A stretch of DNA of 64,000 nt. Source: Ruegeria sp. SCSIO 43209 (GTDB lineage: Bacteria > Pseudomonadota > Alphaproteobacteria > Rhodobacterales > Rhodobacteraceae). Numbering within the stretch: position 1 is the first letter of the stretch; each line of letters begins with the position of its first letter. Positions 54,327-63,590 of this stretch are shown here, piece by piece. The position numbers were made by a program, and so were the translations under genes. A model generated the notes under the pieces. It was given only the letters and a program-made list of their open reading frames with translations. It searched no databases and had not been told where the DNA came from. The DNA lies in the NCBI RefSeq assembly GCF_019904295.1, contig NZ_CP065359.1, positions 2,629,001 to 2,693,000 of the forward strand, in the 5' to 3' direction.

Positions 54327-55745
54327 CTAAGCTACAGCGATACGGTCATAGATATCCTCGTATCTCACGATGTCGTCTTCACCTAAGTAGCAGCCGGATT
54401 GAACTTCGATCAGATGCAAAGGCAACTTCCCCGGGTTCTCCAAACGATGGACAGCACCCAGCGGGATGTAGGTCGATTCATTCTCGGAGAGCAGGCTGAC
54501 TTTATCACCAACCGTCACGCTTGCTGAGCCACTGACGACAACCCAATGTTCGGCACGATGCATATGGCTTTGCAGGGACAGCTTGGCGCCGGGCAAAACC
54601 ATGATCCGTTTGACCTGAAACCGAGGACCCAGCGACAGGGTTTCGTAGTAACCCCAGGGACGATGGCACCGACGGAACATCTCGGCCTGGTCGGAGCCTT
54701 CGTTGTGCAACGCTTCCACTACCTTGCCGACTTCAGCACTGTGCGACATGTCCGCGACCAGAATTCCATCGTCGGTCGCGACTGCAACGATGTCCTTCAA
54801 GCCTAGTCCGACCAACTTGATATCCGGGTTTTCCGACCTCAGCAGGCTGTCGCGGCAATCAATGGCTGTCGAATTTCCAGAAGTGACATTCGCCCCCTCA
54901 TCTCCCTGACCCTGATCCTTCACCGATTTCCAGCTGCCCAGATCGGACCACCCGCAGTCCAATTCAAACGCCACGACACCGTTTTCGATATGCTCCATTA
55001 CCGCATGATCAAACGAGAGGCTCGGGCAACGGGAAAAGGCGTTTTGATCCATTCGGTAGAAACCCAGATCCTTTAGACCAAGAGCCAACGCAGCCTCGAC
55101 CGGTGCAGACATGTTAGGGGCAAAAGCTTCAAATGCCTTTAGAACGGTATCAACTCGGAACATGAACATCCCGGCATTCCACAGCCAGTCACCGCTGTCC
55201 AACATGCCCTTGGCGGTTTCGGCATCGGGCTTTTCCGCAAACGCAGAAATCAGCAGAGATCCTTGGTAACCGCCTGCAACCCGTAGGTACCCGAAACCCG
55301 TCGCGGCATGATCGGGTTTGATCCCAAAGGTGACGATCTTACCGCGTTTGGCTGTTTTTTCAGCGCGCACCATAGTCCGGCGAAATGCCGGCACGTCATC
55401 GATTGCGTGATCGCTGGGCAGGACAAGCAGGATCGTTTCCGGCTCTTCTTTGTACCGCAAAGCAGCTGCCAGAACTGCAGCGGCGGTATTGCGGCCAACA
55501 GGTTCCACGATCAGTTCAGACTTTTCGGCATCAACATCTGCCAATTGTTGTTGAGCAATGAACCTGTAGTCTTCGCCCGTCACGATCAGTGGTGCCGAAA
55601 ATCCAGGCTCGGCCACACGTTCAACTGTTTTCTGAAACAGGCTGTTGTCGCCATCCAGTTCGACGAACTGCTTTGGGTAACTCTTACGAGAGACGGGCCA
55701 GAGACGGGTGCCGGAACCACCAGCAAGGATAATTGGCTGAATCAT
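54327..55745 (-). CDS. algA: Mannose-1-phosphate guanylyltransferase/mannose-6-phosphate isomerase
   Basis: 472 residues, bifunctional type II enzyme. N-terminal pyrophosphorylase: ILAGGSGTRLWPVSRKSYPK (signature with activator Lys), VLPSDHAI, FAEKPDAETA. C-terminal cupin isomerase: RPWGYYETL, FQVKRIMVLPGAKLSLQSHM, HRAEHWVVVSGSA (zinc ligands), STYIPLGAVHRLENPG. It converts fructose-6-phosphate to mannose-6-phosphate and mannose-1-phosphate to GDP-mannose, the precursor for AlgD. Start at MIQPII with GAGG upstream; ATG 55760 is an alternative. About 100 bases downstream of the glycosyltransferase gene. Confidence 0.92.
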   Translation of the reverse strand: MIQPIILAGGSGTRLWPVSRKSYPKQFVELDGDNSLFQKTVERVAEPGFSAPLIVTGEDYRFIAQQQLADVDAEKSELIVEPVGRNTAAAVLAAALRYKEEPETILLVLPSDHAIDDVPAFRRTMVRAEKTAKRGKIVTFGIKPDHAATGFGYLRVAGGYQGSLLISAFAEKPDAETAKGMLDSGDWLWNAGMFMFRVDTVLKAFEAFAPNMSAPVEAALALGLKDLGFYRMDQNAFSRCPSLSFDHAVMEHIENGVVAFELDCGWSDLGSWKSVKDQGQGDEGANVTSGNSTAIDCRDSLLRSENPDIKLVGLGLKDIVAVATDDGILVADMSHSAEVGKVVEALHNEGSDQAEMFRRCHRPWGYYETLSLGPRFQVKRIMVLPGAKLSLQSHMHRAEHWVVVSGSASVTVGDKVSLLSENESTYIPLGAVHRLENPGKLPLHLIEVQSGCYLGEDDIVRYEDIYDRIAVA

Positions 55746-55844
55746 GTGAAACCTCATCATTACAAGTCTGATTCCAGATTATCAGCCCCCGCTCTTATTG
55801 CTGTGTGTCATAGGCTTAAGCTCACTATCGAAAGGATAGGTCTA

Positions 55845-57422
55845 TTAGCCGAACTGCATCTCGATCAGACCGACATAGGTCAGGATGGCGGTTAAAAACG
55901 TCAGGATAGCGGTGACCATCTGGAACTTGGCAAATCCGCTTTTTAGTGTCTCGGCAAAGCCCGATCCACCGCCAGAGCTTTGGTTGCCTCTGTTCGACCA
56001 TTTCTGTTTGGATAGGTGAAAGATCATGTAGATCTTGACCGTCGCGTTGATCACTTGATTGAGATACAGGATGAACGGCCAACTCATATCCGCGCGCCTG
56101 CTGTATCCGAACAGGAACAGACACAGCACGATCCGAGAAAACAACACCCAGATGATGCAGTTCCAGAAGTAACCCGGCGCAATCAGGCTGCCGACAACGG
56201 CCATGACCGGACTGACCATCATAGTCCACATGGCGATCCGTTGATCAACGACACACCACCAGATGAAAAACGGCATTGCAGTCGGCCCAAGTGCGATTGC
56301 GCGACTTCCGTTCCGCAGCATGTTGCCCGACCAACGGCGGAAATTCTGGACCATCCGCATGAGGCCATTTTCCTTGATGACCTCAATTGTGTAGACCGTC
56401 GCATCCGGCACATAGGTCATTTTCGCACCCACGCTCAGCAGGCGATACCAGGTTGATTTGTCATCCCCGGACAGAAACCGGAAATTACCCCAAAGCCAGT
56501 GATGCAGGTGATCCGCCTCGATCGTGCGAATGAATTTTTCGTCCAGAATATGGCGCGCGCGAAACACGCTCATTCTCCCCGTCAACGTCAACACACGACC
56601 CGACAAAGCATGGCTTTGCATCGCAAGGCGACGCTGGGCGAACCGCATGTCCAGCCATTTTGCGATCCAGGCCGGGCCATAGCATATGACCTCTTCATCT
56701 GTGGTCAGCGCCTGTAATTCTGGATCGCTTGCAAACATTGGCAGGGTTTTACGTAGAACATCCCCGCCAAACAGGGCGTCGCCGTCCATAAAGATCACCA
56801 AATCATCAGGCGAAGCACCGGATCGACAGATCGCCCGCAGGATCAGACCAATCGCCATTCGCTTGCCCGGCTGGTTCTGACGGATGAATACAAGCGTCGC
56901 CAGATCATCCGGGATATCCTGCGCATAGGTTTCGACAAAGTCGCGAATGACCTGCTCATCATATGCACTGCCTGTACCGATATAGATCGTCGTCGGAATC
57001 CGTTCGCGGCGGATTTGTCCAAGGATGGACCCCACAACACGTTTGGTGATGGAGGGTTCCTCAAAATAGGTCGTCATCTGAATATGAAGGCGTTTGGGGC
57101 GCCAGCCCGCATCCCAAATTGCATCCGCCCGGCGCCGCATGCCCGGCCATTTGCCTTTCGCATAAATCTGAGCCCTTAACGCATGGGTAAACCACCAACC
57201 AAATCGCCAGAACCCAAGTGTTCCAAGGACCATCGTGACGTGCAAAACACTCGGGTTGAAGAACCGGTTCGGTACGTTCGCCAACAGCCAGAGCAGCCCC
57301 ATAAACAAGAGCAAAAACAAGGTGAACTGCGGTACTGACCACTTGCAAAAATAGTTGGGAACATCTGTTTGCAGCTCCCTTAACCGCCGCGCCAGATCTT
57401 TGTCGAACTCGTATTCAGTCAT
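55845..57422 (-). CDS. Alg8-like processive family 2 glycosyltransferase
   Basis: 525 residues, inner membrane. Two N-terminal helices (about 32-50 and 60-80), a cytoplasmic GT-A domain and several C-terminal helices. Motifs: FMDGD (212-215, UDP/GDP-sugar metal site), catalytic LSGDDKSTW (318-321 region) and QNFRRWSGNMLRN (359 onwards), the QxxRW-type motif. GDDKST with RRWxGNMLR is the pattern of alginate polymerase Alg8 rather than cellulose synthase. Start at ATG 57422, overlapping the membrane-fusion gene by 8 bases. It probably polymerises GDP-mannuronate, given algA and algD behind it, though another nucleotide sugar cannot be excluded. Confidence 0.82.
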   Translation of the reverse strand: MTEYEFDKDLARRLRELQTDVPNYFCKWSVPQFTLFLLLFMGLLWLLANVPNRFFNPSVLHVTMVLGTLGFWRFGWWFTHALRAQIYAKGKWPGMRRRADAIWDAGWRPKRLHIQMTTYFEEPSITKRVVGSILGQIRRERIPTTIYIGTGSAYDEQVIRDFVETYAQDIPDDLATLVFIRQNQPGKRMAIGLILRAICRSGASPDDLVIFMDGDALFGGDVLRKTLPMFASDPELQALTTDEEVICYGPAWIAKWLDMRFAQRRLAMQSHALSGRVLTLTGRMSVFRARHILDEKFIRTIEADHLHHWLWGNFRFLSGDDKSTWYRLLSVGAKMTYVPDATVYTIEVIKENGLMRMVQNFRRWSGNMLRNGSRAIALGPTAMPFFIWWCVVDQRIAMWTMMVSPVMAVVGSLIAPGYFWNCIIWVLFSRIVLCLFLFGYSRRADMSWPFILYLNQVINATVKIYMIFHLSKQKWSNRGNQSSGGGSGFAETLKSGFAKFQMVTAILTFLTAILTYVGLIEMQFG

Positions 57423-58851
57423 GGGTTCGGCCCACACGCGGGTCCATGGACTTTAACCACGTATGGAAGCGTGTCCCCAACTGCCGCTTTGCTTCCAGAT
57501 TCACCGGGGCTCCCAACCGCAATTGGCTTTTTGTTTGTTTCGAGGACAGGCCAATTGCGCGAACCGTAACAATGATCCCGAACTCTCCGGGCCGTTCAGG
57601 GTTGTCCCCTGCGCGCACGTCCCAGACCTCACCAGGAATGGTGATCTTCTTTCCCTTCTCATTGAAGCCGATGGTTGCGGGCATGCCGATGTAAATCGTT
57701 TCAGCAAACCGTTCCGAGACCCATCCGATCGTCATGCGAGGCTCAGCCGTTTCAAAGAGCAACTCGTCTGCTGTGCCACCAAATGGCTGGCCTTTCCGAA
57801 CGATGAAATCCTGAACAATCCCATCCGTCGTCGCGCGAACATGGTTGTTTTCTATCTTCTGTTGCTGAGCTTCTTTTGTTGCTTCCAAGGCCTCTACGGC
57901 GGAGGCGCGATTGCGTTCTTCGGCTTCCAGCAAGTTTGTTACGATCAATACCGGATCGACCGATTGCGCAAGCTCAGGGTTGCGCTCACGAAGGCTGAGC
58001 CATTGGCGCCGTATATCGTCAAACCCGCCGTCTTGTACAAACTCTGCATAGAAGCGCATGGCTGCTGCGACCCGTTCGGCCAACACCTCCGAGCCAGATT
58101 GGGTCCTAAGATCATTCAAGGCCTCAGTGATGTTGACGTGCTCGGTGCGCGCAAGTGCCAACTCCGTCTCGGTGCGTTTGAGGGCCGCCACAGCTTCTGC
58201 GTCACCCATCAAGAATAGAAGATCACCCTCTTGCACCTCCTGCCCGGTCTTGACTTCAATATGTTCGATGTAGCCGTTGGCTGAAGGGAAAGAAGAGATC
58301 ATTGGGGCCAACACGCGCCCGTGTTGGATGTCAATTCGATCCAAATTGGTGAAAATGTTGTTTCCAATAACGCCAATCACCGCCGCTGCGATCAGCAGAT
58401 AGGTCGCCACATTGAGTACAACACGCAAAGATCGTGGAAGAAATCTCGCAGGTTTCCGGGATTGTTCGCCTTCCGTTTCCTCCATCGGCACCAAGTCAAC
58501 CGGAGTGTCGAGACTGGTTATCACATCTGCGCTGCTTGCCATTCGCCCAGACAACAGAGAGCGATAAAACAGAGCCAACGTCTCGCGTTGCCGACCGCTT
58601 AGACCTTCCAGCTGCACTGTGGAATTGGGACCTGGCTTCGACAAACGTACCGGGAAGCGGATATCTACGCCTTGAAACGGAACGCTAAGTGTCGCGGTTT
58701 TGGGGCATTCAGGCGCGTCGTCCGGCCATTCCAGCCCCGCAAGCGACCAGCGTTCAATCGCGACCACCGCGCCAGAGGGGGTTTCCACGACCAGCGGTGC
58801 TTTGACCTTCCAATCCAGGTCCGACCCCGGTGTTTCGTGCAATATACGCAA
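57415..58851 (-). CDS. Alg44-like PilZ plus membrane-fusion protein
   Basis: 478 residues from a TTG start with GAGG five bases upstream; no ATG is near. An N-terminal PilZ-like domain (about 15-110) is followed by one membrane helix (VVLNVATYLLIAAAVIGVIG, 144-163) and a periplasmic HlyD-like part: lipoyl half (SANGYIEHIEVKTGQEVQEG), coiled hairpin, and VRATTDGIVQDFIVRKGQPF. This is the Alg44 plan but longer (Alg44 is near 390). PilZ residues for c-di-GMP are poor: no RxxxR is seen and the D/NxSxxG motif reads RWSLAG, so binding is doubtful. First gene of the synthase operon. Confidence 0.78.
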   Translation of the reverse strand: MRILHETPGSDLDWKVKAPLVVETPSGAVVAIERWSLAGLEWPDDAPECPKTATLSVPFQGVDIRFPVRLSKPGPNSTVQLEGLSGRQRETLALFYRSLLSGRMASSADVITSLDTPVDLVPMEETEGEQSRKPARFLPRSLRVVLNVATYLLIAAAVIGVIGNNIFTNLDRIDIQHGRVLAPMISSFPSANGYIEHIEVKTGQEVQEGDLLFLMGDAEAVAALKRTETELALARTEHVNITEALNDLRTQSGSEVLAERVAAAMRFYAEFVQDGGFDDIRRQWLSLRERNPELAQSVDPVLIVTNLLEAEERNRASAVEALEATKEAQQQKIENNHVRATTDGIVQDFIVRKGQPFGGTADELLFETAEPRMTIGWVSERFAETIYIGMPATIGFNEKGKKITIPGEVWDVRAGDNPERPGEFGIIVTVRAIGLSSKQTKSQLRLGAPVNLEAKRQLGTRFHTWLKSMDPRVGRTHD

Positions 58852-59081
58852 TGTCGCCTCAGAAACTGTTGACAGGACTGAGGTAGCAACAAATCACAGC
58901 TTCTGACGGACACACGGACGCATATTTGTACGCAAATAAGATCGCTTCCGATACGAAAGTATATCAGGAAAATCTTCCTGGACCGCGCCAGAGCCTCTTA
59001 TTGTGTTCTCGAACTTCTGCATTTGCGCTTTAGTTCAGAGGCGCGAGAATACAGCCTTGAGTTGAAACGCTTCACAGCAAC
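58852..59081. promoter_or_regulatory. Upstream region of the polysaccharide operon
   Basis: About 230 bases before the TTG start at 58851 contain no gene and should hold the promoter of the alg-like operon on the minus strand. I could not identify a firm promoter or LuxR-type dyad. The remainder of the gap up to 59384 holds repeat copy B and nothing else recognisable. Confidence 0.35.
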
Positions 59082-59170
59082 AAACCGCAATCACCCTTGA
59101 GGCGGTTTTATGTGAAGCGATCTCTGGTTGAGTAACGGCCGTTCAGTGGAACAAGTACGAAAGGCTGCCT
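59082..59170. repeat. 89-base dispersed intergenic repeat, copy B
   Basis: Ungapped partner of 44..132. The AAACCGC/GCGGTTT stem (59082..59088 and 59102..59108) is kept while most of the loop differs. The following bases CGATCTCTGGTTGAG and GTGGAACAAGTACG are nearly identical to copy A. It lies between the LysR gene end (59385) and the polysaccharide operon. Confidence 0.75.
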
Positions 59171-59384
59171 CGCGGACAAAGCTGCCGATTAGTCAGTTTG
59201 CCGGGATGTGTGACAACGGCCCAAACCTGCCGTTCATCGTGTCAGACTGCGCTGCAGTGCAGCTTCACCGAACCCGCCATTCGCTGCGCCCGCGAAAATG
59301 CAGTGTTGCCCGAGGCGAGGAGTGCGGACGAAAGCCGCCTTTGAGGGCCATCGGTTAAATGACTGCTTTCGGTTTGCATGAGCA

Positions 59385-60308
59385 CTACCCATGCAAGAAT
59401 TGTTCAGCAGCAAACCGGTCCGCCTCAGCAATCTCGTAGGCCCATGATCGAAAAGCCTCAACCTTGGGAGAGTGCCATTTGTGACGTCCGGCAAGGAGGC
59501 AGATGTCACCGTCAGACGATTTGCACACCATGTCCGGAAACGGGGCAACCAACGTTCCCGATTGCAATTCTTCGCGACACAGTACGAGGTCGGCCATAAC
59601 AACTCCAACACCCATGACCGCCGCTTTGGTTGCGATGTCAATGTTGGGAAAATCCTGACCTTTAGCCGGGTCTACGCCTACGTCCCGGAAAGCACCGACC
59701 CATGTCTTCCAGTCGGAGTGACTTCTTGTTTCGTGCAGCAATTCACAGTCGGCAAGCGCCTCAGGAGATTTCAGCGACATATTGCAACGATAGTCCGGCG
59801 TACAGGCCGGGGTGAGAATGATCGGAAAAAGTGTCTGCACCTCAAGATCATGCGAGCGGTTCGAAAAGTTGGATATAGAGAAACCTATATCAGCATTGAT
59901 TGGGTCGAAGCCGCCATCTGGATAAAAATCCGTTGTCAGACTCACATTGAACTCTGGATGAGCTTCTCTGAAGCCTTCCAATTTTGGCAGCAGCCACCTG
60001 ATTGACGTCCCCGGCGGGCAAACGATGCGCAACTCGTTGGCATCCGCGGAAACTTCTTCCGCTGCGCGCCCGATCATGCCAAAAGCTTCCGATATAGTGG
60101 GCAGAAACGCGGTTCCCGCTGGCGTCAACCGGACGCCCTGAGCCAGCCGCTCAAAGAGCTGAACGCCCAAATGGTCTTCCAACAGCTTGACGTGCCGACT
60201 GATCGCGCCTCGCGTCACATTGAGCTCTTCACTTGCACCCACAAAACCGCGGTGACGTGCTGCGGCTTCAAAGGCCCTGAGGGCGTTAAGTGGTGGTAGT
60301 CTTGTCAT
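59385..60308 (-). CDS. LysR family regulator, GcvA-like
   Basis: 307 residues. It begins TRLPPLNALRAFEAAARHRG, the classic GcvA/AmpR-type start, with VTRGAISRHVKLLEDHLGVQ as the recognition helix. The effector domain starts near residue 90. No obvious divergent partner: the nearest plus-strand frame is a small DUF1127-like gene at 60416. Regulated genes are unknown. Confidence 0.88.
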   Translation of the reverse strand: MTRLPPLNALRAFEAAARHRGFVGASEELNVTRGAISRHVKLLEDHLGVQLFERLAQGVRLTPAGTAFLPTISEAFGMIGRAAEEVSADANELRIVCPPGTSIRWLLPKLEGFREAHPEFNVSLTTDFYPDGGFDPINADIGFSISNFSNRSHDLEVQTLFPIILTPACTPDYRCNMSLKSPEALADCELLHETRSHSDWKTWVGAFRDVGVDPAKGQDFPNIDIATKAAVMGVGVVMADLVLCREELQSGTLVAPFPDMVCKSSDGDICLLAGRHKWHSPKVEAFRSWAYEIAEADRFAAEQFLHG

Positions 60309-60415
60309 GTATAAGGCTCATTTTTTCTAATCCTTTGGATGCAAAAGCTTGGTTTGCCTGAAAGTCTCCACTCGCGGTATCCCTCAGTCAAGCTAGAAAG
60401 CATGAGGAAAATTCT

Positions 60416-60691
60416 ATGTTAACCGGTCTGCTCGGGAATGGTTCGTCGATTAGGAAAGTCACGGATATTTTGGCTGCGTGCAAAAAATTTATGCCTATGT
60501 CACGGGTAGCAACACCTGACGTGCGGCTACAAAAACAACTGGAGCATCTTGCCCTGAGCGCCCCGCACATGCTGGCGGACATAGGGTTTGAGCGCGACGT
60601 CGAAGCGAGTTCCTGCGAAAAGGCAGTGTGGCGCCGGGGCGCTCACAGCGTGATCATCTTTAGCCCCATACATGCCTCCGCCTTCATTTGA
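60416..60691 (+). CDS. Small DUF1127-like protein
   Basis: 91 residues. The segment VRLQKQLEHLALSAPHMLAD followed by IGFERDVEASSCEKAVWRRG resembles DUF1127, in which an RxLxxLxxxxLxDIGLxRxD motif is conserved; these small proteins can bind RNA and influence phosphate or carbon metabolism. GAGGAAA precedes the ATG at good spacing. The C-terminus after WRRG is longer than usual. Divergent from the LysR at 60308. Confidence 0.55.
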   Translation: MLTGLLGNGSSIRKVTDILAACKKFMPMSRVATPDVRLQKQLEHLALSAPHMLADIGFERDVEASSCEKAVWRRGAHSVIIFSPIHASAFI

Positions 60692-60963
60692 AGTCTTTTC
60701 AAGCAAACGAACAGAACGTTTTGCGCCAATGCCATCTCTTGGATGACGTAAAGAACCAGACATTCGAACCGGTTGCAGTATTCAGTAGTTCGGGCTCATC
60801 TCGGACCCCGGTGCCGATGCAGCAATAGCCCTTGCTCTGCTACGGCTTAACCGAGGGTGCCGACTGGTACCCACCAATTGGTTAACCTCGGGAGGTGAGG
60901 ACGCTTCTGCCGCGATATCGGACCAGCCTTTCGGAGCGGTTCGAGAGTTCGAACAACATCAAT

Positions 60964-61536
60964 TCAAGGGATGTCGAGGCCATTTTCCCGTCCGAAATCG
61001 GTATAGAAGCTGTCACTTCGGTATCGGTTCAATGTGGCTTCGTCTGCTTGTCTTGGGTCGTTGCCAGGGCTTTGAACACCTGTTCCTTCTATGAAGCGGT
61101 TCACGAGATTGAAGACACCGCAGACCTGGATAGCATCGAACAGCGCGCTCTCTGACCAGCCTGCCGCGTAGACTGCTTTTGCGTCGGCTTCTGTCATTCG
61201 GGATGGCGAGACAGTGAGCTTTTCAATGTATGCCAGCAATGGTTTGAGACGATCTTCGACTGGCGCCGTATCGCGGTCTTCCATCAGTGCCTCGATTGTC
61301 TCGACCTCAATGCCGTAGGCTTTGGCGAAAACGATGTGCGCCCCATGGCAATACGCACAAGCATTCAAGCCAGAGACATAGGCTGCAATCAATTCACGTT
61401 CAGCAACCGAGAGGTCACTCTCGCCCCTCATCACAAGGCTTTCGTACGCACAAAGCGGAGAAAGCTTGTCTGGAAAGGCTTGATAGACACTTCCCAGTGT
61501 TGCGTTCTCGGGCAGAGATGGAAACAGGCGTTTCAT
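60964..61536 (-). CDS. AhpD/CMD-like peroxidase-related protein
   Basis: 190 residues, all-helical carboxymuconolactone decarboxylase fold. The redox CxxC and following His are visible in GLNACAYCHGAHIVFAKAYG, preceded by LSVAERELIAAYVS, the AhpD-type proton-relay region. Members of this uncharacterised peroxidase-related group are often induced by oxidants. Single gene; 265 bases upstream without a gene separate it from the winged-helix/hydrolase fusion, which is on the same strand. Confidence 0.86.
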   Translation of the reverse strand: MKRLFPSLPENATLGSVYQAFPDKLSPLCAYESLVMRGESDLSVAERELIAAYVSGLNACAYCHGAHIVFAKAYGIEVETIEALMEDRDTAPVEDRLKPLLAYIEKLTVSPSRMTEADAKAVYAAGWSESALFDAIQVCGVFNLVNRFIEGTGVQSPGNDPRQADEATLNRYRSDSFYTDFGRENGLDIP

Positions 61537-61801
61537 TCAATTCTCTTTCAATCTTGCTTTGGATCACTTCGTGTCAAAATGAGGAACTAACGTTTTTTAC
61601 GCAACCTTAACGCAATTCCGGGTTCCGCACAGAGATTCTGTTGGGATACAGCCGACAGTAAGTATACCTGACAACGCCCCAACCTGTTCGTTGTTTGGCT
61701 AAAGGCAATTTCAATTGAGACGTTCTCGTATGTTTGCAAAGTCTGGGTTAGCGGCAAACCGGAGCTTCAAATCCGAGCGTGGCGATTTCCGTGTTGCGGG
61801 A

Positions 61802-62986
61802 CTAAGCCGACCGTAGGAAATCGAGCGATACCCGCATAATCGTTTCCCATGCGTCTGTTCTTGGCAGAGGCACGTGATTTCTACCTTCCACGATTCTCAA
61901 CTGTGCATCTCGCAGCAACGAGGCCAGCAAGCTAGATTGGCTTATTGGATTGACAGAATCTTCAGTTGTGTGAACTACGAGGACCGGCACCCGTACTTGG
62001 TCGAGGATGCTTGATACGTCGAAAGTGTCTATCGAACGCCTCAGCGCGATCGCAGTGTCCGGTGATGCAGAGGCCAACTGCATCTTGCACATGTCATCAA
62101 TCTGCGCCGCCGACGCATCGGGCATAAACAACGTCGCATACGCCTTGCCAAAGGCACCGCTTGGCTTGCCCCAACCTTCTGATATGAGGTCAAGGAAAGT
62201 ATTTGCCTGAACCGAGTTGGGTTCGGGCTCACGGACGGCGCGGCCCTGAACAAAACCACCGTACAAGACCATTCGGCTGACGCGCTCAGGATAGGCGGCC
62301 GCGAATGCCAGTGACACAGGCACCCCCTGTGAAGTCGCCCAGATCGGAAAGCGTTCGAGTTCGGCGTCGTCGGCCACAGCAAGCATGTCCTCGACCAGCC
62401 GTTCAAGCGCGAAATCCGTTGCGGAGGCTCCCGAAAGCCCGGTCCCCCTCTGATCGTATCGCGTCAGAGAAAAATGTGCGCCGAGGCGATCAAGCGTCGG
62501 TCGCCTGACTTCACTCTCCCAATCCATATTCAGATGCGTCAGGAATTGCCCGGCCCTCATCAAAGGCGGACCTTCACCGCTGGTAGCGTAGGCGATGACA
62601 GTGCCATCTGCGGATCGGGCAACTTTAGTGATCTGGCGATCAGAGCGTGGTGTCTGGGTATCAGGGCTTGTCGACGCGACGCTGGAGACTTCAACAGAGA
62701 ACCGATACCCCCGCTTACTCAGCGTTTCGAGCATGCGGTTTGCACGATCGTTGTCGCCAATGGCCCGTCTGACCGCATTGATCCTGGTTGAAATAGTTGA
62801 ATCTGAGACAATCCTGCCATCCCAAACATCTTCAATAAGGTCGTCGCGCGAGACTACTATTTCTGGATTTCGCAAGAAGTATGCCAACACGTCGAATACC
62901 TGCGGCTCAAGACGTACGGATTTACCTGACTTCCAAAACATCTGCCGATCAGTATCGACAGCGCAATCTCCGAAAGTGACCTTCAT
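61802..62986 (-). CDS. Winged-helix DNA-binding domain fused to an alpha/beta hydrolase
   Basis: 394 residues. Residues 1-100 are an OmpR/CadC-type winged helix: FGDCAVDTDRQMFWKSGKSV, then LEPQVFDVLAYFLRNPEIVV and DSTISTRINAVRRAIGDN. Residues 115-394 are an alpha/beta hydrolase with YDQRGTGLSG, nucleophile WATSQGVPVSLAFA (Ala replaces the first Gly of GxSxG), acid Asp in HTTEDSVNP and His in GRNHVPL. No membrane segment lies between, unlike CadC. It could be a regulator that senses or hydrolyses a small ligand. Start at ATG 62986; TTG at 63013 is an alternative. Confidence 0.82.
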   Translation of the reverse strand: MKVTFGDCAVDTDRQMFWKSGKSVRLEPQVFDVLAYFLRNPEIVVSRDDLIEDVWDGRIVSDSTISTRINAVRRAIGDNDRANRMLETLSKRGYRFSVEVSSVASTSPDTQTPRSDRQITKVARSADGTVIAYATSGEGPPLMRAGQFLTHLNMDWESEVRRPTLDRLGAHFSLTRYDQRGTGLSGASATDFALERLVEDMLAVADDAELERFPIWATSQGVPVSLAFAAAYPERVSRMVLYGGFVQGRAVREPEPNSVQANTFLDLISEGWGKPSGAFGKAYATLFMPDASAAQIDDMCKMQLASASPDTAIALRRSIDTFDVSSILDQVRVPVLVVHTTEDSVNPISQSSLLASLLRDAQLRIVEGRNHVPLPRTDAWETIMRVSLDFLRSA

Positions 62987-63590
62987 AGACAAAGCATGAC
63001 TCAATGTAGGCAATCCGAGAAGGCCGAAAATTTCTCAAGAAAATCTGGATGCTCTATTCAAGTATTCGCCCACCCGCGAAGGCACTGTGTACACGTCGCA
63101 AAAGGAACAAACACATGCCAACTCCTAATTCTCAAATGCCTGACCTTCGCCAAATCGGTGCTGATTGTGCATTCGGTCGCAGCCAGCAGTGCGATTACAT
63201 ATTTACCGCCGTCCGTTCAGTGTTCATTCGACTTCGTCATTTTGTCATAAACACGCAAGACGACAGAACGCAAAAATAGGTTCCGACATCTTCTTCGCCG
63301 CGCCAGCACAAGGGTCTTACTTGGGTTCAGAGCTGGCCTCGGCGCTGTTGCAGCAAAGCCCCCTACCCCGCTGTCAGCTGATCACGCAGACGGACCAAAT
63401 CGGGCATTGGCAATGGCTTGATGACGCTACGGTGCAGCCCGCTGAAAGAGACTTTCGCTGCGGTTGCGAGTTACCCGGCCAGATGAGGTCATGCTCAGGG
63501 AAGACACCCTGCCGTCGCCCTAAGGTTCACAGGAGACCCGAGACAATGTAGATTTCTATGAAGATTTGACAGCAATAGGTGTGGATCAGA
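62987..63590. other. Intergenic region without a recognised gene
   Basis: Several overlapping short frames cross these 604 bases, but none has a ribosome site, a known motif or consistent composition. The segment near 63430..63500 is degenerate non-coding sequence in my reading. It should hold divergent promoters for the fusion regulator and the gene at 63591. Confidence 0.35.

Noticed and set aside
55845..57422. Cellulose or mixed-linkage glucan synthase
   Set aside because: Considered because such synthases also pair with HlyD proteins. GDDKST, RRWSGNMLR and the algA/algD neighbours favour Alg8, though phylogeny is needed.
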